A stretch of DNA of 64,000 bases from positions 60,228 through 124,227 of the forward strand of contig CACEDU010000004.1 in assembly GCA_902558435.1 (NCBI GenBank), written 5' to 3'. Both the position numbers and the translations under genes were made by a program. This document shows positions 47,326-56,641 of the stretch, piece after piece (position 1 is the stretch's first letter; each line of letters begins with the position of its first letter). Source of the DNA: an uncultured Pelagibacteraceae bacterium (GTDB lineage: Bacteria > Pseudomonadota > Alphaproteobacteria > Pelagibacterales > Pelagibacteraceae). The notes beneath the pieces were generated by a model. It made no database searches. It was not told the DNA's origin and was given only the letters and a program-made list of their open reading frames with translations.

Positions 47326-47341
47326 TTTTTTCTCTCCCTAT

Positions 47342-47359
47342 AGGTTAAAGAAATAACCT
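47342..47359 (-). promoter_or_regulatory. Inverted repeat in the symporter 5' leader
   Basis: AGGTTA-N6-TAACCT is a perfect 6-bp dyad directly upstream of the GGGAGAG ribosome-binding site of the DUF4212-symporter operon. It could be an operator or an mRNA hairpin controlling translation. No known regulator is recognised. Confidence 0.5.
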
Positions 47360-47445
47360 TACTGATAATCAAATTTATTTAAACCCTTAAAAACACTCGA
47401 TATTGTGGCATTTTTACATTATATATCAACATATTAGGTAGATAA

Positions 47446-48072
47446 ATGGCCCTCAAATACAGATTCAATCTTAAAGATATAAAACTTGAAGATTTTAAAG
47501 TTTATTTAGTTGCGATGTTTAAGGGCATTTTGCCTAAGAAGAAAATTAAGAACATTGATGATCTTAGGCAATTTGTTCAGCAAAAATCTGCTTGGGTATC
47601 TCAAGTTACTTTATATAACTATTTAAAAACGAGAATGGGAACTAAGTGGGTTCTGCATTTTGATGACGAAAAGTTCTTAACTTCAATAAATACAGCAAAG
47701 TGGAATATTTATGCAATATCTCTTCAAGATTTGTCATTTTATACAGTTTCGTATTTATATGTTTTTTATAATTATAAGGAAACAGACAAAGCATCTGAAA
47801 TTTACAATGATATTCTCAATAAAGAGTTAGAAAATGGTATGCCCACAGAGATTGTCGATGAGGCAAGAATAAGTTTTAAAAAAAGATTAGATCAAATTAA
47901 GTGGGAGGAATATTATAAATCTTGGCCATTTAATGAAAGTGCTTTGGCTTTATATAATTGGGCTCCTGTCGCGAATGAATTAAAAACTTTAGATAGGAAA
48001 ATTGTTTTGAATTCAATGATTTTAAAATGGGACAATATTAAAGAGGAGTTTTCGAAATTAATAAAGATCTAA
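47446..48072 (+). CDS. Conserved hypothetical protein beside acetate genes
   Basis: 208 aa, soluble, mostly helical by composition. Notable segments: [28 protein letters not shown] and FTSI-like [21 protein letters not shown] recognise a general alphaproteobacterial family pattern (DDLRQFV...KSAWVSQVT...Y...R.G) but no named function. It is divergent from the symporter operon and overlaps the acs stop by 4 bases on the opposite strand. The conserved placement between transporter and acs would suggest a link to acetate use, which is only inference. Confidence 0.6.
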   Translation: MALKYRFNLKDIKLEDFKVYLVAMFKGILPKKKIKNIDDLRQFVQQKSAWVSQVTLYNYLKTRMGTKWVLHFDDEKFLTSINTAKWNIYAISLQDLSFYTVSYLYVFYNYKETDKASEIYNDILNKELENGMPTEIVDEARISFKKRLDQIKWEEYYKSWPFNESALALYNWAPVANELKTLDRKIVLNSMILKWDNIKEEFSKLIKI

Positions 48073-50066
48073 ATATTTTTTCTATTGTCTACCAAACTGT
48101 CAACAACCGAAGGATCTGCTAAGGTCGTTGTATCTCCTAATTGACCATGTTCATTCGCAGCTATTTTTCTCAAAATTCTTCGCATTATTTTTCCAGATCT
48201 AGTTTTTGGAAGTCCTGGAGCAAACTGTATTAAGTCCGGTGTAGCAATTGGACCAATTTGCTTTCTAACCCAAAGTTTTAAATCTCTTTCTAAATCAAGA
48301 GTACTTTTTTCCCCTGCATTTAAAGTCACATAACAATAAAGTCCATTGCCTTTAATATCGTGTGGATAGCCAACCACTGCTGCTTCAGCAACTTTTGGAT
48401 GAGCTACAAAAGCACTTTCGATTTCCGCAGTACCTAAATTATGTCCGGATACTATTATGACATCATCTACTCTTCCAGTTATCCAATAATAACCATCTTT
48501 ATCTCTTCTACATCCGTCTCCTGTAAAATATTTTCCATCAAATTGTGAAAAATATGTATCAATAAATCTCTGGTGGTCTCCATACACAGTTCTCATTTGT
48601 CCTGGCCAAGATTGTGCTATACATAATCTTCCTTGAGCTTCTCCTTTTAATACTTTTCCATCTTTATCTAATATTTCTGGTTTTATCCCGTAAAATGGTT
48701 TTGTTGCAGAGCCAGGTTTTAAATCTATTGCGCCTGTTTGTGGACTTATTAATATCCCACCTGTCTCAGTTTGCCACCAGGTGTCAACAATTGGACATCT
48801 GCTATCTCCAACAGTTTTAAAATACCATTCCCAGGCCTCAGGATTTATTGGCTCTCCAACAGTACCTAAAAGTTTTAAAGTTTTTCTGGAAGTTTTTTTA
48901 ACAGGTTTATCTCCTTCTCTCATTAGAGCTCTAATTGCCGTAGGAGCAGTATAGAAAATATTGACTTTATATTTATCAACTATTTGCCACCATCTTGATG
49001 TGTCAGGATAAGTTGGAATTCCCTCAAACATTATTGTAGTTGCGCCATTAGCAAGTGGACCATAAATAATATAACTGTGTCCAGTAACCCACCCAATATC
49101 AGCTGTGCACCAATAAATATCTTTTGGTTTGTAGTTGAAAATATATTGGTGGGTCATTGATGCGTAAACCATATAACCACCAGTTGTATGAAGAACACCT
49201 TTTGGCTTTCCAGTTGAACCAGATGTGTAAAGAATAAACAGAGGATCTTCAGCACCCATTTCCTCAGGCTCACATTTTGATGATACTTTTTTAGTCATTT
49301 GATGATACCAAACATCTCTATCATTAAACCAATCTATTTTCTTAGTACCAGTTCTTTTTACTACAATACATTTTTTTACATTCGGACAGCTTTGCAGGGC
49401 TTCATCAGTAATAGATTTCAATGGAATTGTTTTACCACCTCTAACTCCTTCATCTGCAGTTATTACATAATCGGATTCACAGTCATTAATTCTTCCCGAA
49501 ATACTATCTGGAGAAAAACCACCAAATATTATTGAGTGAACTGCACCTATTCTTGCGCATGCCAGCATTGTATAGGCAAGCTCAGGTATCATAGTTAGAT
49601 AAATTGTTACTCTATCTCCTTTTTGAACTCCTAAATTTTTTAAACCATTTGCCGCTTTGCAAACTTCTTTATGTAATTCCTTGTAGCTAATTTTCTTTTG
49701 AACTTTTGGATCATCACCAACCCAGATAATTGCAGTTTTGTCAGCATTTTTTTTTAAATGTCTATCAATACAATTTGCTGATGCGTTCAATGTACCGTCA
49801 TAAAACCATTTAATATGAACGTCATCTTTACTGTACTTTACATCTTTAATTTTTTTATAAGGTTTAATCCAATTTATTCTTTTTCCTTCTTTTTTCCAAA
49901 ACCCATCATTATCTTTTATAGATTCATTATATTTTTTTAAATATTGAGACCTTGTAACAATTGCTTTGCTAATCCAATCTTTTTGAGTTTTATAAATAGT
50001 TTCTTTAGTTTTCTTGGAAACTATTTTTTTTTTAACTTTTTTTTTTGTTTTTTTTTTCTTAGGCAT
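48069..50066 (-). CDS. acs: Acetyl-CoA synthetase
   Basis: 665 aa AMP-forming enzyme. ATP loop [29 protein letters not shown], and the C-terminal lysine in [13 protein letters not shown] (site of acetyl regulation in homologues) are intact. It activates acetate to acetyl-CoA. The N terminus carries an extra stretch of about 20 residues very rich in lysine ([17 protein letters not shown]) before the usual [14 protein letters not shown]; it is not part of the Acs fold. It is last in a tsaD-37aa-EVE-acs run. Confidence 0.97.
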   Translation of the reverse strand: MPKKKKTKKKVKKKIVSKKTKETIYKTQKDWISKAIVTRSQYLKKYNESIKDNDGFWKKEGKRINWIKPYKKIKDVKYSKDDVHIKWFYDGTLNASANCIDRHLKKNADKTAIIWVGDDPKVQKKISYKELHKEVCKAANGLKNLGVQKGDRVTIYLTMIPELAYTMLACARIGAVHSIIFGGFSPDSISGRINDCESDYVITADEGVRGGKTIPLKSITDEALQSCPNVKKCIVVKRTGTKKIDWFNDRDVWYHQMTKKVSSKCEPEEMGAEDPLFILYTSGSTGKPKGVLHTTGGYMVYASMTHQYIFNYKPKDIYWCTADIGWVTGHSYIIYGPLANGATTIMFEGIPTYPDTSRWWQIVDKYKVNIFYTAPTAIRALMREGDKPVKKTSRKTLKLLGTVGEPINPEAWEWYFKTVGDSRCPIVDTWWQTETGGILISPQTGAIDLKPGSATKPFYGIKPEILDKDGKVLKGEAQGRLCIAQSWPGQMRTVYGDHQRFIDTYFSQFDGKYFTGDGCRRDKDGYYWITGRVDDVIIVSGHNLGTAEIESAFVAHPKVAEAAVVGYPHDIKGNGLYCYVTLNAGEKSTLDLERDLKLWVRKQIGPIATPDLIQFAPGLPKTRSGKIMRRILRKIAANEHGQLGDTTTLADPSVVDSLVDNRKNI

Positions 50067-50076
50067 GAATTTTTTT

Positions 50077-50493
50077 TTATTTAATTCTACCCATGTTCAA
50101 AATTATTTTCCAGCTTTTAGTATCAATTGGCATAACTGAAAGTCTACTTTGTCTGATCAGGGATAAGTTCTCTAAAGCCTTAGTTTTTTTGATATTTTCA
50201 AGTGTTACAGGATTTTGAAGTTTATTTTTAAATTTGACCTTAACTGCAACAAACCTTTTTTTTTTATCTGTTGGATCAATGAATGCGGTTTTTATAACTT
50301 CAACAATACCAACAATCTCTTTTCCTATATTAGAATGATAAAAAAAACAAAGATCTCCTCTTTGCATTTTTTTTAAATTATTGGCTGCTTGATAATTTCT
50401 AACACCATCCCAGTCAGCACCTTTTTCTCCAGCTTTGATTTGTTGATCAATTGACCATACATCTGGTTCAGATTTCACTAACCAATATTGCAT
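50077..50493 (-). CDS. EVE-domain protein
   Basis: 138 aa, the length of a single EVE domain. [20 protein letters not shown] at the start, [20 protein letters not shown] and FYHSN in the middle fit the PUA-like EVE family, which binds modified bases in DNA or RNA. The start codon directly follows the stop of the 37-aa ORF upstream. The stop is 10 bases before acs. Confidence 0.93.
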   Translation of the reverse strand: MQYWLVKSEPDVWSIDQQIKAGEKGADWDGVRNYQAANNLKKMQRGDLCFFYHSNIGKEIVGIVEVIKTAFIDPTDKKKRFVAVKVKFKNKLQNPVTLENIKKTKALENLSLIRQSRLSVMPIDTKSWKIILNMGRIK

Positions 50494-50607
50494 CTATTTT
50501 CTTTTTCTTTTTTCTTTTTTAAGTTTTCTTTTTTCCTTTAAGGAAAGCTTGGCTTTTTTCATTACACTTGCATCCTTAAATGATTTACCACTATATCTTT
50601 TTGACAT
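50494..50607 (-). CDS. Small basic protein, 37 aa (not in ORF track)
   Basis: An open frame starts with ATG immediately after the tsaD TAA and ends with TAG immediately before the EVE ATG, so three genes abut with no spare base. The product begins MSKRYSGKSFKDASVMKK and ends in a lysine/arginine tail (KEKRKLKKEKRKRK), 19 basic residues of 37. This resembles nucleic-acid or ribosome-binding small proteins, but I recognise no family. The exact abutment at both ends supports translation. Confidence 0.68.
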   Translation of the reverse strand: MSKRYSGKSFKDASVMKKAKLSLKEKRKLKKEKRKRK

Positions 50608-51681
50608 TTATAATCTAACTCCTGCTCCTTTTAAAAACTTTGCTTTTTTGTCAAGTGTTAGTCTTGGATTTGCTGGTAGATCTAATCTATCAAATTTTTT
50701 GATTTTATATTTTTCAAGACCAACAAGAGCAATCATAGCTGCATTATCTCCACATAATTCTGGAGCAGGAAAAATTGGTTTAAAATTATTTTTCTTACAC
50801 ACTTTTATTAATTTTTTTCTTATACCTAAGTTAGCCGCAACACCTCCAGCAATTACAAAACTTCTCTCCTTTTTTTTGTTTATTTTCATGAATTCATCAA
50901 ATGCTATTTGAGTTTTGACTTCTAAAATTTCTTCAATTGTTTTTTGAAAAGATGCTGCAAGATCATATTTGTCTTGCTTAAATTTTATAGAGCTTGATAT
51001 CCTTAAAATTGCTGTTTTAAGACCTGCAAATGATAAGTTGCATCCTCCTTTATTTATGATTGGTTTAGGAAGTTTAAATTTGTTCGCATCTCCCTGCTTT
51101 GCAAAACTTTCTAACTTTGGTCCTCCTGGAAATTCAATACCTAAAAGTTTTGCGGTTTTGTCAAATGCTTCCCCCAATGCATCATCAATTGTTGTTCCTA
51201 ATCTTTTGTATTTTCCAAGTCCATTAACACTCAGAAATTGAGTATGCCCTCCTGAAATTAGTAATAATAGATATGGAAAATTTAATTTTGTACTAAGTCT
51301 AGGGCTTAAGGCATGTCCCTCAAGATGATTTACACCAATAAAAGGTACATTTAGGCTTGCAGATAAAGCTTTACCAAAGTTTAAACCAACAGTAAGGCAA
51401 ACAATTAAGCCTGGGCCAGATGTAGAAGCAATTGCAGAAACATCATTTAAATTAATACCGCTTTCAGTGATTGCTTTTTTTGCAATTAAATCAATTTTTT
51501 CAACATGTGACCGTGCTGCAAGCTCAGGAACTACACCTCCAAATTCTTTATGAATATCAAATTGACTTGAAACTACGTTAGATAATATTTTTATCTTACC
51601 ATTTTTATCCTCTTCTATGATGGATACTGCTGTCTCATCGCAACTTGTCTCAATTCCTAAGATTAATTTTTTTTCATTCAT
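50608..51681 (-). CDS. tsaD: tRNA threonylcarbamoyladenosine transferase TsaD
   Basis: 357 aa. ILGIETSCDETAVSI at the N terminus, the metal-binding HLEGHALSPRL, LLISGGHTQFL, and FAGGVAANLGIRKKL-like IAGGVAANLGIRKKL near the end are diagnostic. With TsaB/TsaE it makes t6A37 in ANN-reading tRNAs. It is divergent from hemC, the usual alphaproteobacterial arrangement. Confidence 0.98.
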   Translation of the reverse strand: MNEKKLILGIETSCDETAVSIIEEDKNGKIKILSNVVSSQFDIHKEFGGVVPELAARSHVEKIDLIAKKAITESGINLNDVSAIASTSGPGLIVCLTVGLNFGKALSASLNVPFIGVNHLEGHALSPRLSTKLNFPYLLLLISGGHTQFLSVNGLGKYKRLGTTIDDALGEAFDKTAKLLGIEFPGGPKLESFAKQGDANKFKLPKPIINKGGCNLSFAGLKTAILRISSSIKFKQDKYDLAASFQKTIEEILEVKTQIAFDEFMKINKKKERSFVIAGGVAANLGIRKKLIKVCKKNNFKPIFPAPELCGDNAAMIALVGLEKYKIKKFDRLDLPANPRLTLDKKAKFLKGAGVRL

Positions 51682-51735
51682 AAATATTTATAATTAATAC
51701 AATTAAACTATAAGAATGTAATAAAAATAAGAATT

Positions 51736-52647
51736 ATGAAAAAAGATAAATTTATAATTGGTACTCGGGGAAGTAAGTTAGCTCAAATTTATACTGAAAA
51801 AGTGATGAAATTTCTTAAAAAAGTTTCATCAACTCACATAGAAATTAAAAAAATAGTCACCAGTGGAGACGAAAATCAAAAGGACAGACTTTCAAATATT
51901 GGAGGTAAAGGCTTATTTTCAAAAAAAATTGAAATAGAATTAATTAATCATAATATAGATATAGCAGTACATGCTTTAAAAGATATGCCATCTATTGAAA
52001 CTGAAGGTCTTGTAACAAATTTTTATTTAAAAAGAAATTCACCTAACGAAATATTTATTAGTAATAGCAATGTTAAGTTTCAAGATCTTAAACCAAATTC
52101 AATTATTGGAACGTCTTCATATAGAAGAGAGTATCAACTTAAAAGAATTAGATCAGATTTGAGATATAAATTAATAAGAGGAAATGTGGACACTAGGATT
52201 AAGAAATTAGAGAATGGAGATTACGATGCAATTTTACTTTCAAAAGCTGGTATTGAAGCTTTGGGATTGACAAATAAAATTACACAGGAATTTAATACAG
52301 AGGAGCTAATACCCTGTGCTGGTCAAGGAATTATTGCCATGCAATGTAGAGAAAATGATAAAGAAATAATAAATATTTTGGAAAAAATTAACGATAATCA
52401 GTCGAGAATAATTGCAAATGCTGAGAGAAAAGTTTTGAAAATTCTAGAAGGAGATTGTGATACAGCAGTTGGTGTCTATGCAAAAATTAACAAAGATATT
52501 GTAAATATAAAGGCAGAACTTTTCTCAGTTGATGGAAAACAGAGATTTTTTGTTGAAGAAAGTGAAAATAAAAAAATGATTAATGATCTAAGTATTAAGA
52601 TTGGAGAAAAATTAAAATCGGAGTCAAAAGGATCATACAAAAGTTAA
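51736..52647 (+). CDS. hemC: Hydroxymethylbilane synthase
   Basis: 303 aa. IGTRGSKLAQIYTEKV, GKGLFSKKIE, HALKDMPS, and the cofactor Cys in LEGDCDTAVGVYA (attachment point for dipyrromethane) are present. It builds the linear tetrapyrrole. It is followed after 1 base by hemD, adding to the hemE/H/J set near the origin. Confidence 0.97.
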   Translation: MKKDKFIIGTRGSKLAQIYTEKVMKFLKKVSSTHIEIKKIVTSGDENQKDRLSNIGGKGLFSKKIEIELINHNIDIAVHALKDMPSIETEGLVTNFYLKRNSPNEIFISNSNVKFQDLKPNSIIGTSSYRREYQLKRIRSDLRYKLIRGNVDTRIKKLENGDYDAILLSKAGIEALGLTNKITQEFNTEELIPCAGQGIIAMQCRENDKEIINILEKINDNQSRIIANAERKVLKILEGDCDTAVGVYAKINKDIVNIKAELFSVDGKQRFFVEESENKKMINDLSIKIGEKLKSESKGSYKS

Positions 52648-52648
52648 A

Positions 52649-53347
52649 ATGCATATTTTATTAACAAGGCCGCTTGAAGATAGTAAAGAATTGATCTTAA
52701 GATTTAGTTCTCTGGGGCATAAAGTTTCTCATTTGCCTGTAATAAAAATTAAACCAATTAAATACGAAGAACATGATTATAACCAATTTAAGGGAGTAAT
52801 ATTCACAAGTTCCAATGCGATTAAGAATTTAGATTTAACTAAGGTTGATAAAAAAATTGAATGTTATTGTGTTGGTTCTGCAACAGAAAAAGTTGCAAAA
52901 TTAAATGGTTTTCAAAATATTATCTCTGCGGAGGGAAACGTAAATAATTTAAAAGAATTAATATTACAAAACTTTGACTCAAAGAATGGATCGCTTCTTT
53001 ACGTAAGTGGTGAAATAGTTTCCAGTAAATTAGATAAAGATCTTATTTCTGAGGGTTATTCTTTAAAGAGACTGATTAATTATACTGTTTCACCAACTCA
53101 AGAAATAAAAGAGGAACTTAGAGCACAATTAAAAGCTTCTATTCCCAATATAATTTATGTCTACTCAGAAAATAGCGCTAAGAGTTTATTAAATTTACTT
53201 AAAAAATATGACCTTTTAGACTGTTGGTTGGATACTAATTTAATGTGTTTGGGTGAAAAATCATCGTCAATTTTAAATGAGATCAAGTGGAAAAAAATTT
53301 TTCTATTTAACCCTGGTGAAGAAGAGTTTTTGCTATATAAAATTTAG
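52649..53347 (+). CDS. hemD: Uroporphyrinogen-III synthase
   Basis: 232 aa. This weakly conserved family is recognised by ILLTRPLEDSKELI, FTSSNAIKNL, YCVGSATEKVAKLNGF, and VYSENSAKSLLNLL, plus its place after hemC. It closes and inverts the tetrapyrrole ring. It ends 2 bases before the ATG of the frameshifted MscS gene. Confidence 0.92.
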   Translation: MHILLTRPLEDSKELILRFSSLGHKVSHLPVIKIKPIKYEEHDYNQFKGVIFTSSNAIKNLDLTKVDKKIECYCVGSATEKVAKLNGFQNIISAEGNVNNLKELILQNFDSKNGSLLYVSGEIVSSKLDKDLISEGYSLKRLINYTVSPTQEIKEELRAQLKASIPNIIYVYSENSAKSLLNLLKKYDLLDCWLDTNLMCLGEKSSSILNEIKWKKIFLFNPGEEEFLLYKI

Positions 53348-53349
53348 CC

Positions 53350-53472
53350 ATGGGTGTTTTTGATAATTTTACAGGCCTTTTTTTATCGGTATGGGAAAAA
53401 GGGATACTGGGTGTAAACTTTGTCGAGATCTTAATAGGTCTTGGAATATTCTTTATATTCCTAGTTTTTTAG
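53350..53472 (+). pseudogene. 5' part of MscS-family channel gene, split by frameshift
   Basis: An ATG 2 bases after hemD opens 40 codons with a charged start and a membrane helix (VEILIGLGIFFIFLVF), ending at TAG 53470. The T run GTTTTTTAGAGGC has six Ts; with five, the frame reads on as VF-RG-LISKLVIRKLEL into the ORF at 53477. The fused product would be about 361 aa, a normal MscS-like length. Either a one-base insertion mutation, a sequencing or assembly error, or slippage at the T tract. Neither start at 53477 nor this fragment alone makes good sense. Confidence 0.75.
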
Positions 53473-53476
53473 AGGC

Positions 53477-54436
53477 TTGATAAGCAAATTAGTAATAAGA
53501 AAATTAGAATTAATTTCAAAAAGAACTACCAATAAACTTGATGATACTTTTGTGAAGGCAATGGAGGGACCTGCCAGATTTCTTCCAATTGTTTTGGGAG
53601 TATTTTTTGCAAGTTATTATATGTCTTTTTCAGAAGACACCAGACTATTTTTAGATAATGTAAATAGAACTTTAATTACAATTCTACTTTTTTGGATTAT
53701 ACATCAAATAATTGAGCCAATCTCTTATATTCTAAGCGGGTTTGATAAAATTTTAACCAGAGAATTAATTGGCTGGATTATCAAATCACTTAAAATTTTA
53801 ATTTTAATTTTAGGCGCTGCAGCAGTTTTAGAGTTGTGGGGAATTAAAATTGGACCAATTATAGCTGGACTTGGTTTGTTTGGTGTTGCTGTTGCTTTAG
53901 GAGCTCAAGATTTATTTAAAAATTTAATTTCAGGAATTTTGGTTCTTGTAGAAAAAAGATTTAAAATGGGTGATTGGATTGAAGTTGAAGGAATAATTGA
54001 GGGAGTAGTTGAAAAAATAGGTTTTAGATCAACTGTTATAAGAAAATTTGATAAATCTTTAGCAATCATTCCAAATTTTCAGTTCGCGGAAAATGCTGTC
54101 ATTAATAAAAGTCAAATAACTAATTGGAGAATTAGTTGGACAATAACTCTTCAATATGACTCTACTGTTGAACAATTAAAAACTATTAGAAATGAGATAG
54201 AGGATTTTATTAAAAATTCAGAAGATTATGAGACAGCTGTTGGTGTGTCTGTGCGTGTTGATAAATTTTCTGATAGCTCAATAGATATGTATGTAAGGTG
54301 TTATACAAAGACTAACAATTGGACAGAAATGTTATTAGTAAAAGAAAGACTTGCAATTAAAATAAAAGAAATTGTAGAGAGCAATAAAGCATCTTTTGCT
54401 TTCCCAAGTACATCTGTGTATGTAGAAAAGAAATGA
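53477..54436 (+). CDS. MscS-family mechanosensitive channel (main part, frameshifted)
   Basis: 319 aa starting at a TTG. Three membrane segments (FLPIVLGVFFASYYM, ILLFWIIHQIIEPISYIL, ILILILGAAAVLELWG) lead into the pore helix AGLGLFGVAVALGAQDLFKNL and the beta domain (VEKRFKMGDWIEVEGIIEGVVEKIGFRS). These identify a small-conductance mechanosensitive channel of the inner membrane, which releases solutes on osmotic downshift. The first helix of the protein is encoded by the out-of-frame fragment at 53350-53472. It overlaps yggT by 4 bases. Confidence 0.85.
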   Translation: MISKLVIRKLELISKRTTNKLDDTFVKAMEGPARFLPIVLGVFFASYYMSFSEDTRLFLDNVNRTLITILLFWIIHQIIEPISYILSGFDKILTRELIGWIIKSLKILILILGAAAVLELWGIKIGPIIAGLGLFGVAVALGAQDLFKNLISGILVLVEKRFKMGDWIEVEGIIEGVVEKIGFRSTVIRKFDKSLAIIPNFQFAENAVINKSQITNWRISWTITLQYDSTVEQLKTIRNEIEDFIKNSEDYETAVGVSVRVDKFSDSSIDMYVRCYTKTNNWTEMLLVKERLAIKIKEIVESNKASFAFPSTSVYVEKK

Positions 54437-54723
54437 TAGCTATTTTTTATCTAGTTCTTCAACTTTTGAAATTATATTCTTATGTTGTCATCGCTAATGT
54501 AGTTATTAGCTGGTTAATAGCTTTTAATGTTTTAAATACATCGAACAGATTTGTTTATTCAATTTTAGAATTTACCTATAAGTTAACTGATCCAATCCTC
54601 AATAAAATCAGGGGTTTTTTACCTAGTCTAGGTGCCTTTGATATTTCGCCAATTATTCTTCTTTTGTTGATATGGTTTATAGAAATGTGTATGAAGCTCT
54701 ACATAGCACCATTAATTTTTTAA
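54433..54723 (+). CDS. yggT: YggT-family membrane protein
   Basis: 96 aa with two membrane helices. YSYVVIANVVISWLIAFNV, YKLTDPILNKIRGFLPSLGAFDISPIILLLLIWFIE is the full YggT signature. The role is unclear; links to cation tolerance or division have been proposed for relatives. It is in an operon between mscS and folD. Confidence 0.93.
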   Translation: MIAIFYLVLQLLKLYSYVVIANVVISWLIAFNVLNTSNRFVYSILEFTYKLTDPILNKIRGFLPSLGAFDISPIILLLLIWFIEMCMKLYIAPLIF

Positions 54724-54727
54724 TATC

Positions 54728-55576
54728 ATGATTTTAATTGACGGAAAAAAACAATCAGCTGAGCTAAGAGAGGAATTAAAACAAGAAGTTGAGAGTTTAA
54801 AAAAGAAACATAATAAAGTTCCAGGTCTTACCGTAATCTTAATTGGAGACCTAGCACCAAGCCAAATTTATGTTAGGAATAAGGAAAAATCAGCAACACA
54901 AGTTGGTTTAAAATCAGAGGTTATAAAATACCCAGACACAGTAGATGAGAAAACTGTTTTAAATAAAATAGAGGAACTTAATAAAGATGAAACAGTCTCA
55001 GGAATTTTAGTACAATTACCGTTACCCAAGCATATAAATAAACAACATGTAATAGAAACAATTTCCCCACATAAAGATGTTGATGGTCTACATCCCATGA
55101 ATGTTGGTAATTTGTCATCTGGATATCAAGGATCAATTCCATGTACACCACTTGGGTGTTATTATTTACTAAAAAAAATTGAACCCAACTTGACGGGAAA
55201 AAAAGCTGTCATGATTGGGAGATCAAATTTAAATGGAAAAGCTATGGCACAGCTTTTACTTCAAGAAGATTGTACAGTAACGATTACTCATTCGAAGACT
55301 AAAGATCTTCAGCATGAGTGCTTAGAGGCAGATGTGATAGTTGCAGCTGTTGGAATTCCAGAACTTATAAAGGGAAATTGGGTAAAAAAAGATGCAATAG
55401 TTATTGATGTTGGAATTAACAAAACAGAAAATGGCTTAGTTGGTGATGTAAATTTTGAAGAAGTTTCAAAAGTTGCAAAAGCTTTAACGCCAGTTCCAGG
55501 TGGTGTTGGACCTATGACAATTGCATGTCTTTTAAAAAATACAATTGAGTGTTTCAAAAGATCGTTAATTAATTAA
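54728..55576 (+). CDS. folD: Methylenetetrahydrofolate dehydrogenase / methenyl-THF cyclohydrolase
   Basis: 282 aa. The catalytic Lys region YVRNKEKSATQVGL, VQLPLPKHIN, PHKDVDGLHPMNVG, the NADP loop MIGRSNLNGKAMAQLL, and PVPGGVGPMTIACL are all present. It makes 10-formyl-THF, the donor needed by PurH in this window. Confidence 0.98.
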   Translation: MILIDGKKQSAELREELKQEVESLKKKHNKVPGLTVILIGDLAPSQIYVRNKEKSATQVGLKSEVIKYPDTVDEKTVLNKIEELNKDETVSGILVQLPLPKHINKQHVIETISPHKDVDGLHPMNVGNLSSGYQGSIPCTPLGCYYLLKKIEPNLTGKKAVMIGRSNLNGKAMAQLLLQEDCTVTITHSKTKDLQHECLEADVIVAAVGIPELIKGNWVKKDAIVIDVGINKTENGLVGDVNFEEVSKVAKALTPVPGGVGPMTIACLLKNTIECFKRSLIN

Positions 55577-55582
55577 AGATAA

Positions 55583-56641
55583 TTGCCAAAGTTAGCAATT
55601 TTAATTGTTATTTTTTTTATCTATAATTACTTGTCATTAGCTATGGAAAAAATACCTTATCATCACTTACCAGACGGTAGTTTTAGAAATCCCGAAGGCT
55701 CACCCGAGAGAAATTCTAATTTCAAATGGTCCTTTAAAGTATTCAACAAAGAAAAGAAAAAACTTAATATGTCTGTTCCTAAGGATCATGTCATTGATAA
55801 ACAAAGAGTTCTTTCAAATTTAGAAAATTTAAAAAATGATGATTATGTCGGTTGGATTGGGCATGCAACTTTCTTAATTAAGCTTGGAAATACAACAATT
55901 ATAACTGATCCTGTCTTTTCAAAAAATGCAGGTCCACTAATTTTTGGTCCAAAAAGATATGTTAAAACAGCTCTAGATTTAAATGAAATTCCTAAGACAG
56001 ACTTATTTCTTCTAACTCATAATCATTACGATCATCAAGATATGACTACAATCAGAAGATTTCCTTTTAAGAATGCAAAAGTTTTACTTCCTCTTAAGCT
56101 TGGAAAGTATTTCACGCGAAATAGTTATAAAGATGTGAAGGAAATGGATTGGTATGATGAAATTAAAGTTAATGAGAATCTAAATGTTACATTGTTACCA
56201 GCAGTTCACTGGTCAAAAAGAAGCTTAACAGATACAAATAAAACTTTATGGGGAAACTTTTTAATTGAGTACAAGGATAAAAAGATACTCTTTGCTTGTG
56301 ACACTGGAGTTGGAAATATTTATAAAGAGTTAGGTGAAAAATATGGACCTATTGATTTAACGCTTATTAACATTGGGGCTTATAATTTTTATCCATTATC
56401 ACCTAATAAAGATAAATCCTCTTACCATACCAACCCTGAAGAGGCTTTAAGTATTGCAAGAGACCTTAAAAGTAAAAAAGTTTTAGGTATGCACTGGGGT
56501 ACTTTTGTTTTATCTTTGGAGCCAATAATGGAGCCACCAGTTAGATTTAAAGATAATGCAGAAAAATATGGTTTTAAAAAAGAAGATGCAATTATTTTTA
56601 GAATTGGTGAATTTCAGTCTTTAAAAAATTTAGGAATTTAA
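55583..56641 (+). CDS. MBL-fold metal-dependent hydrolase (NAPE-PLD/UlaG-like)
   Basis: 352 aa. GWIGHATFLIKLGNTTIITDPVFS and LTHNHYDHQDM (HxHxDH) give the metallo-beta-lactamase metal site; FACDTGVGN and LGMHWGTF supply further ligands. The YHHLPDGSFRNPEGSP start is typical of the NAPE-PLD-like branch. A TTG start at 55583 gives an N-terminal hydrophobic anchor (LAILIVIFFIYNYLSLA); ATG 55643 would remove it. I favour TTG because the coded helix is intact, but this is not certain. The substrate is unknown. Confidence 0.82.
   Translation: MPKLAILIVIFFIYNYLSLAMEKIPYHHLPDGSFRNPEGSPERNSNFKWSFKVFNKEKKKLNMSVPKDHVIDKQRVLSNLENLKNDDYVGWIGHATFLIKLGNTTIITDPVFSKNAGPLIFGPKRYVKTALDLNEIPKTDLFLLTHNHYDHQDMTTIRRFPFKNAKVLLPLKLGKYFTRNSYKDVKEMDWYDEIKVNENLNVTLLPAVHWSKRSLTDTNKTLWGNFLIEYKDKKILFACDTGVGNIYKELGEKYGPIDLTLINIGAYNFYPLSPNKDKSSYHTNPEEALSIARDLKSKKVLGMHWGTFVLSLEPIMEPPVRFKDNAEKYGFKKEDAIIFRIGEFQSLKNLGI

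Noticed and set aside
55581-55600. AATTGC-N8-GCAATT hairpin after folD
   Set aside because: Six weak pairs only, and it overlaps the preferred TTG start of the MBL gene, so calling it a terminator is not justified.
56108-56123. TATTTCACGCGAAATA, parS-like palindrome in the MBL hydrolase gene
   Set aside because: Three mismatches from consensus including the centre, inside coding sequence, and 47 kb from the parAB region.
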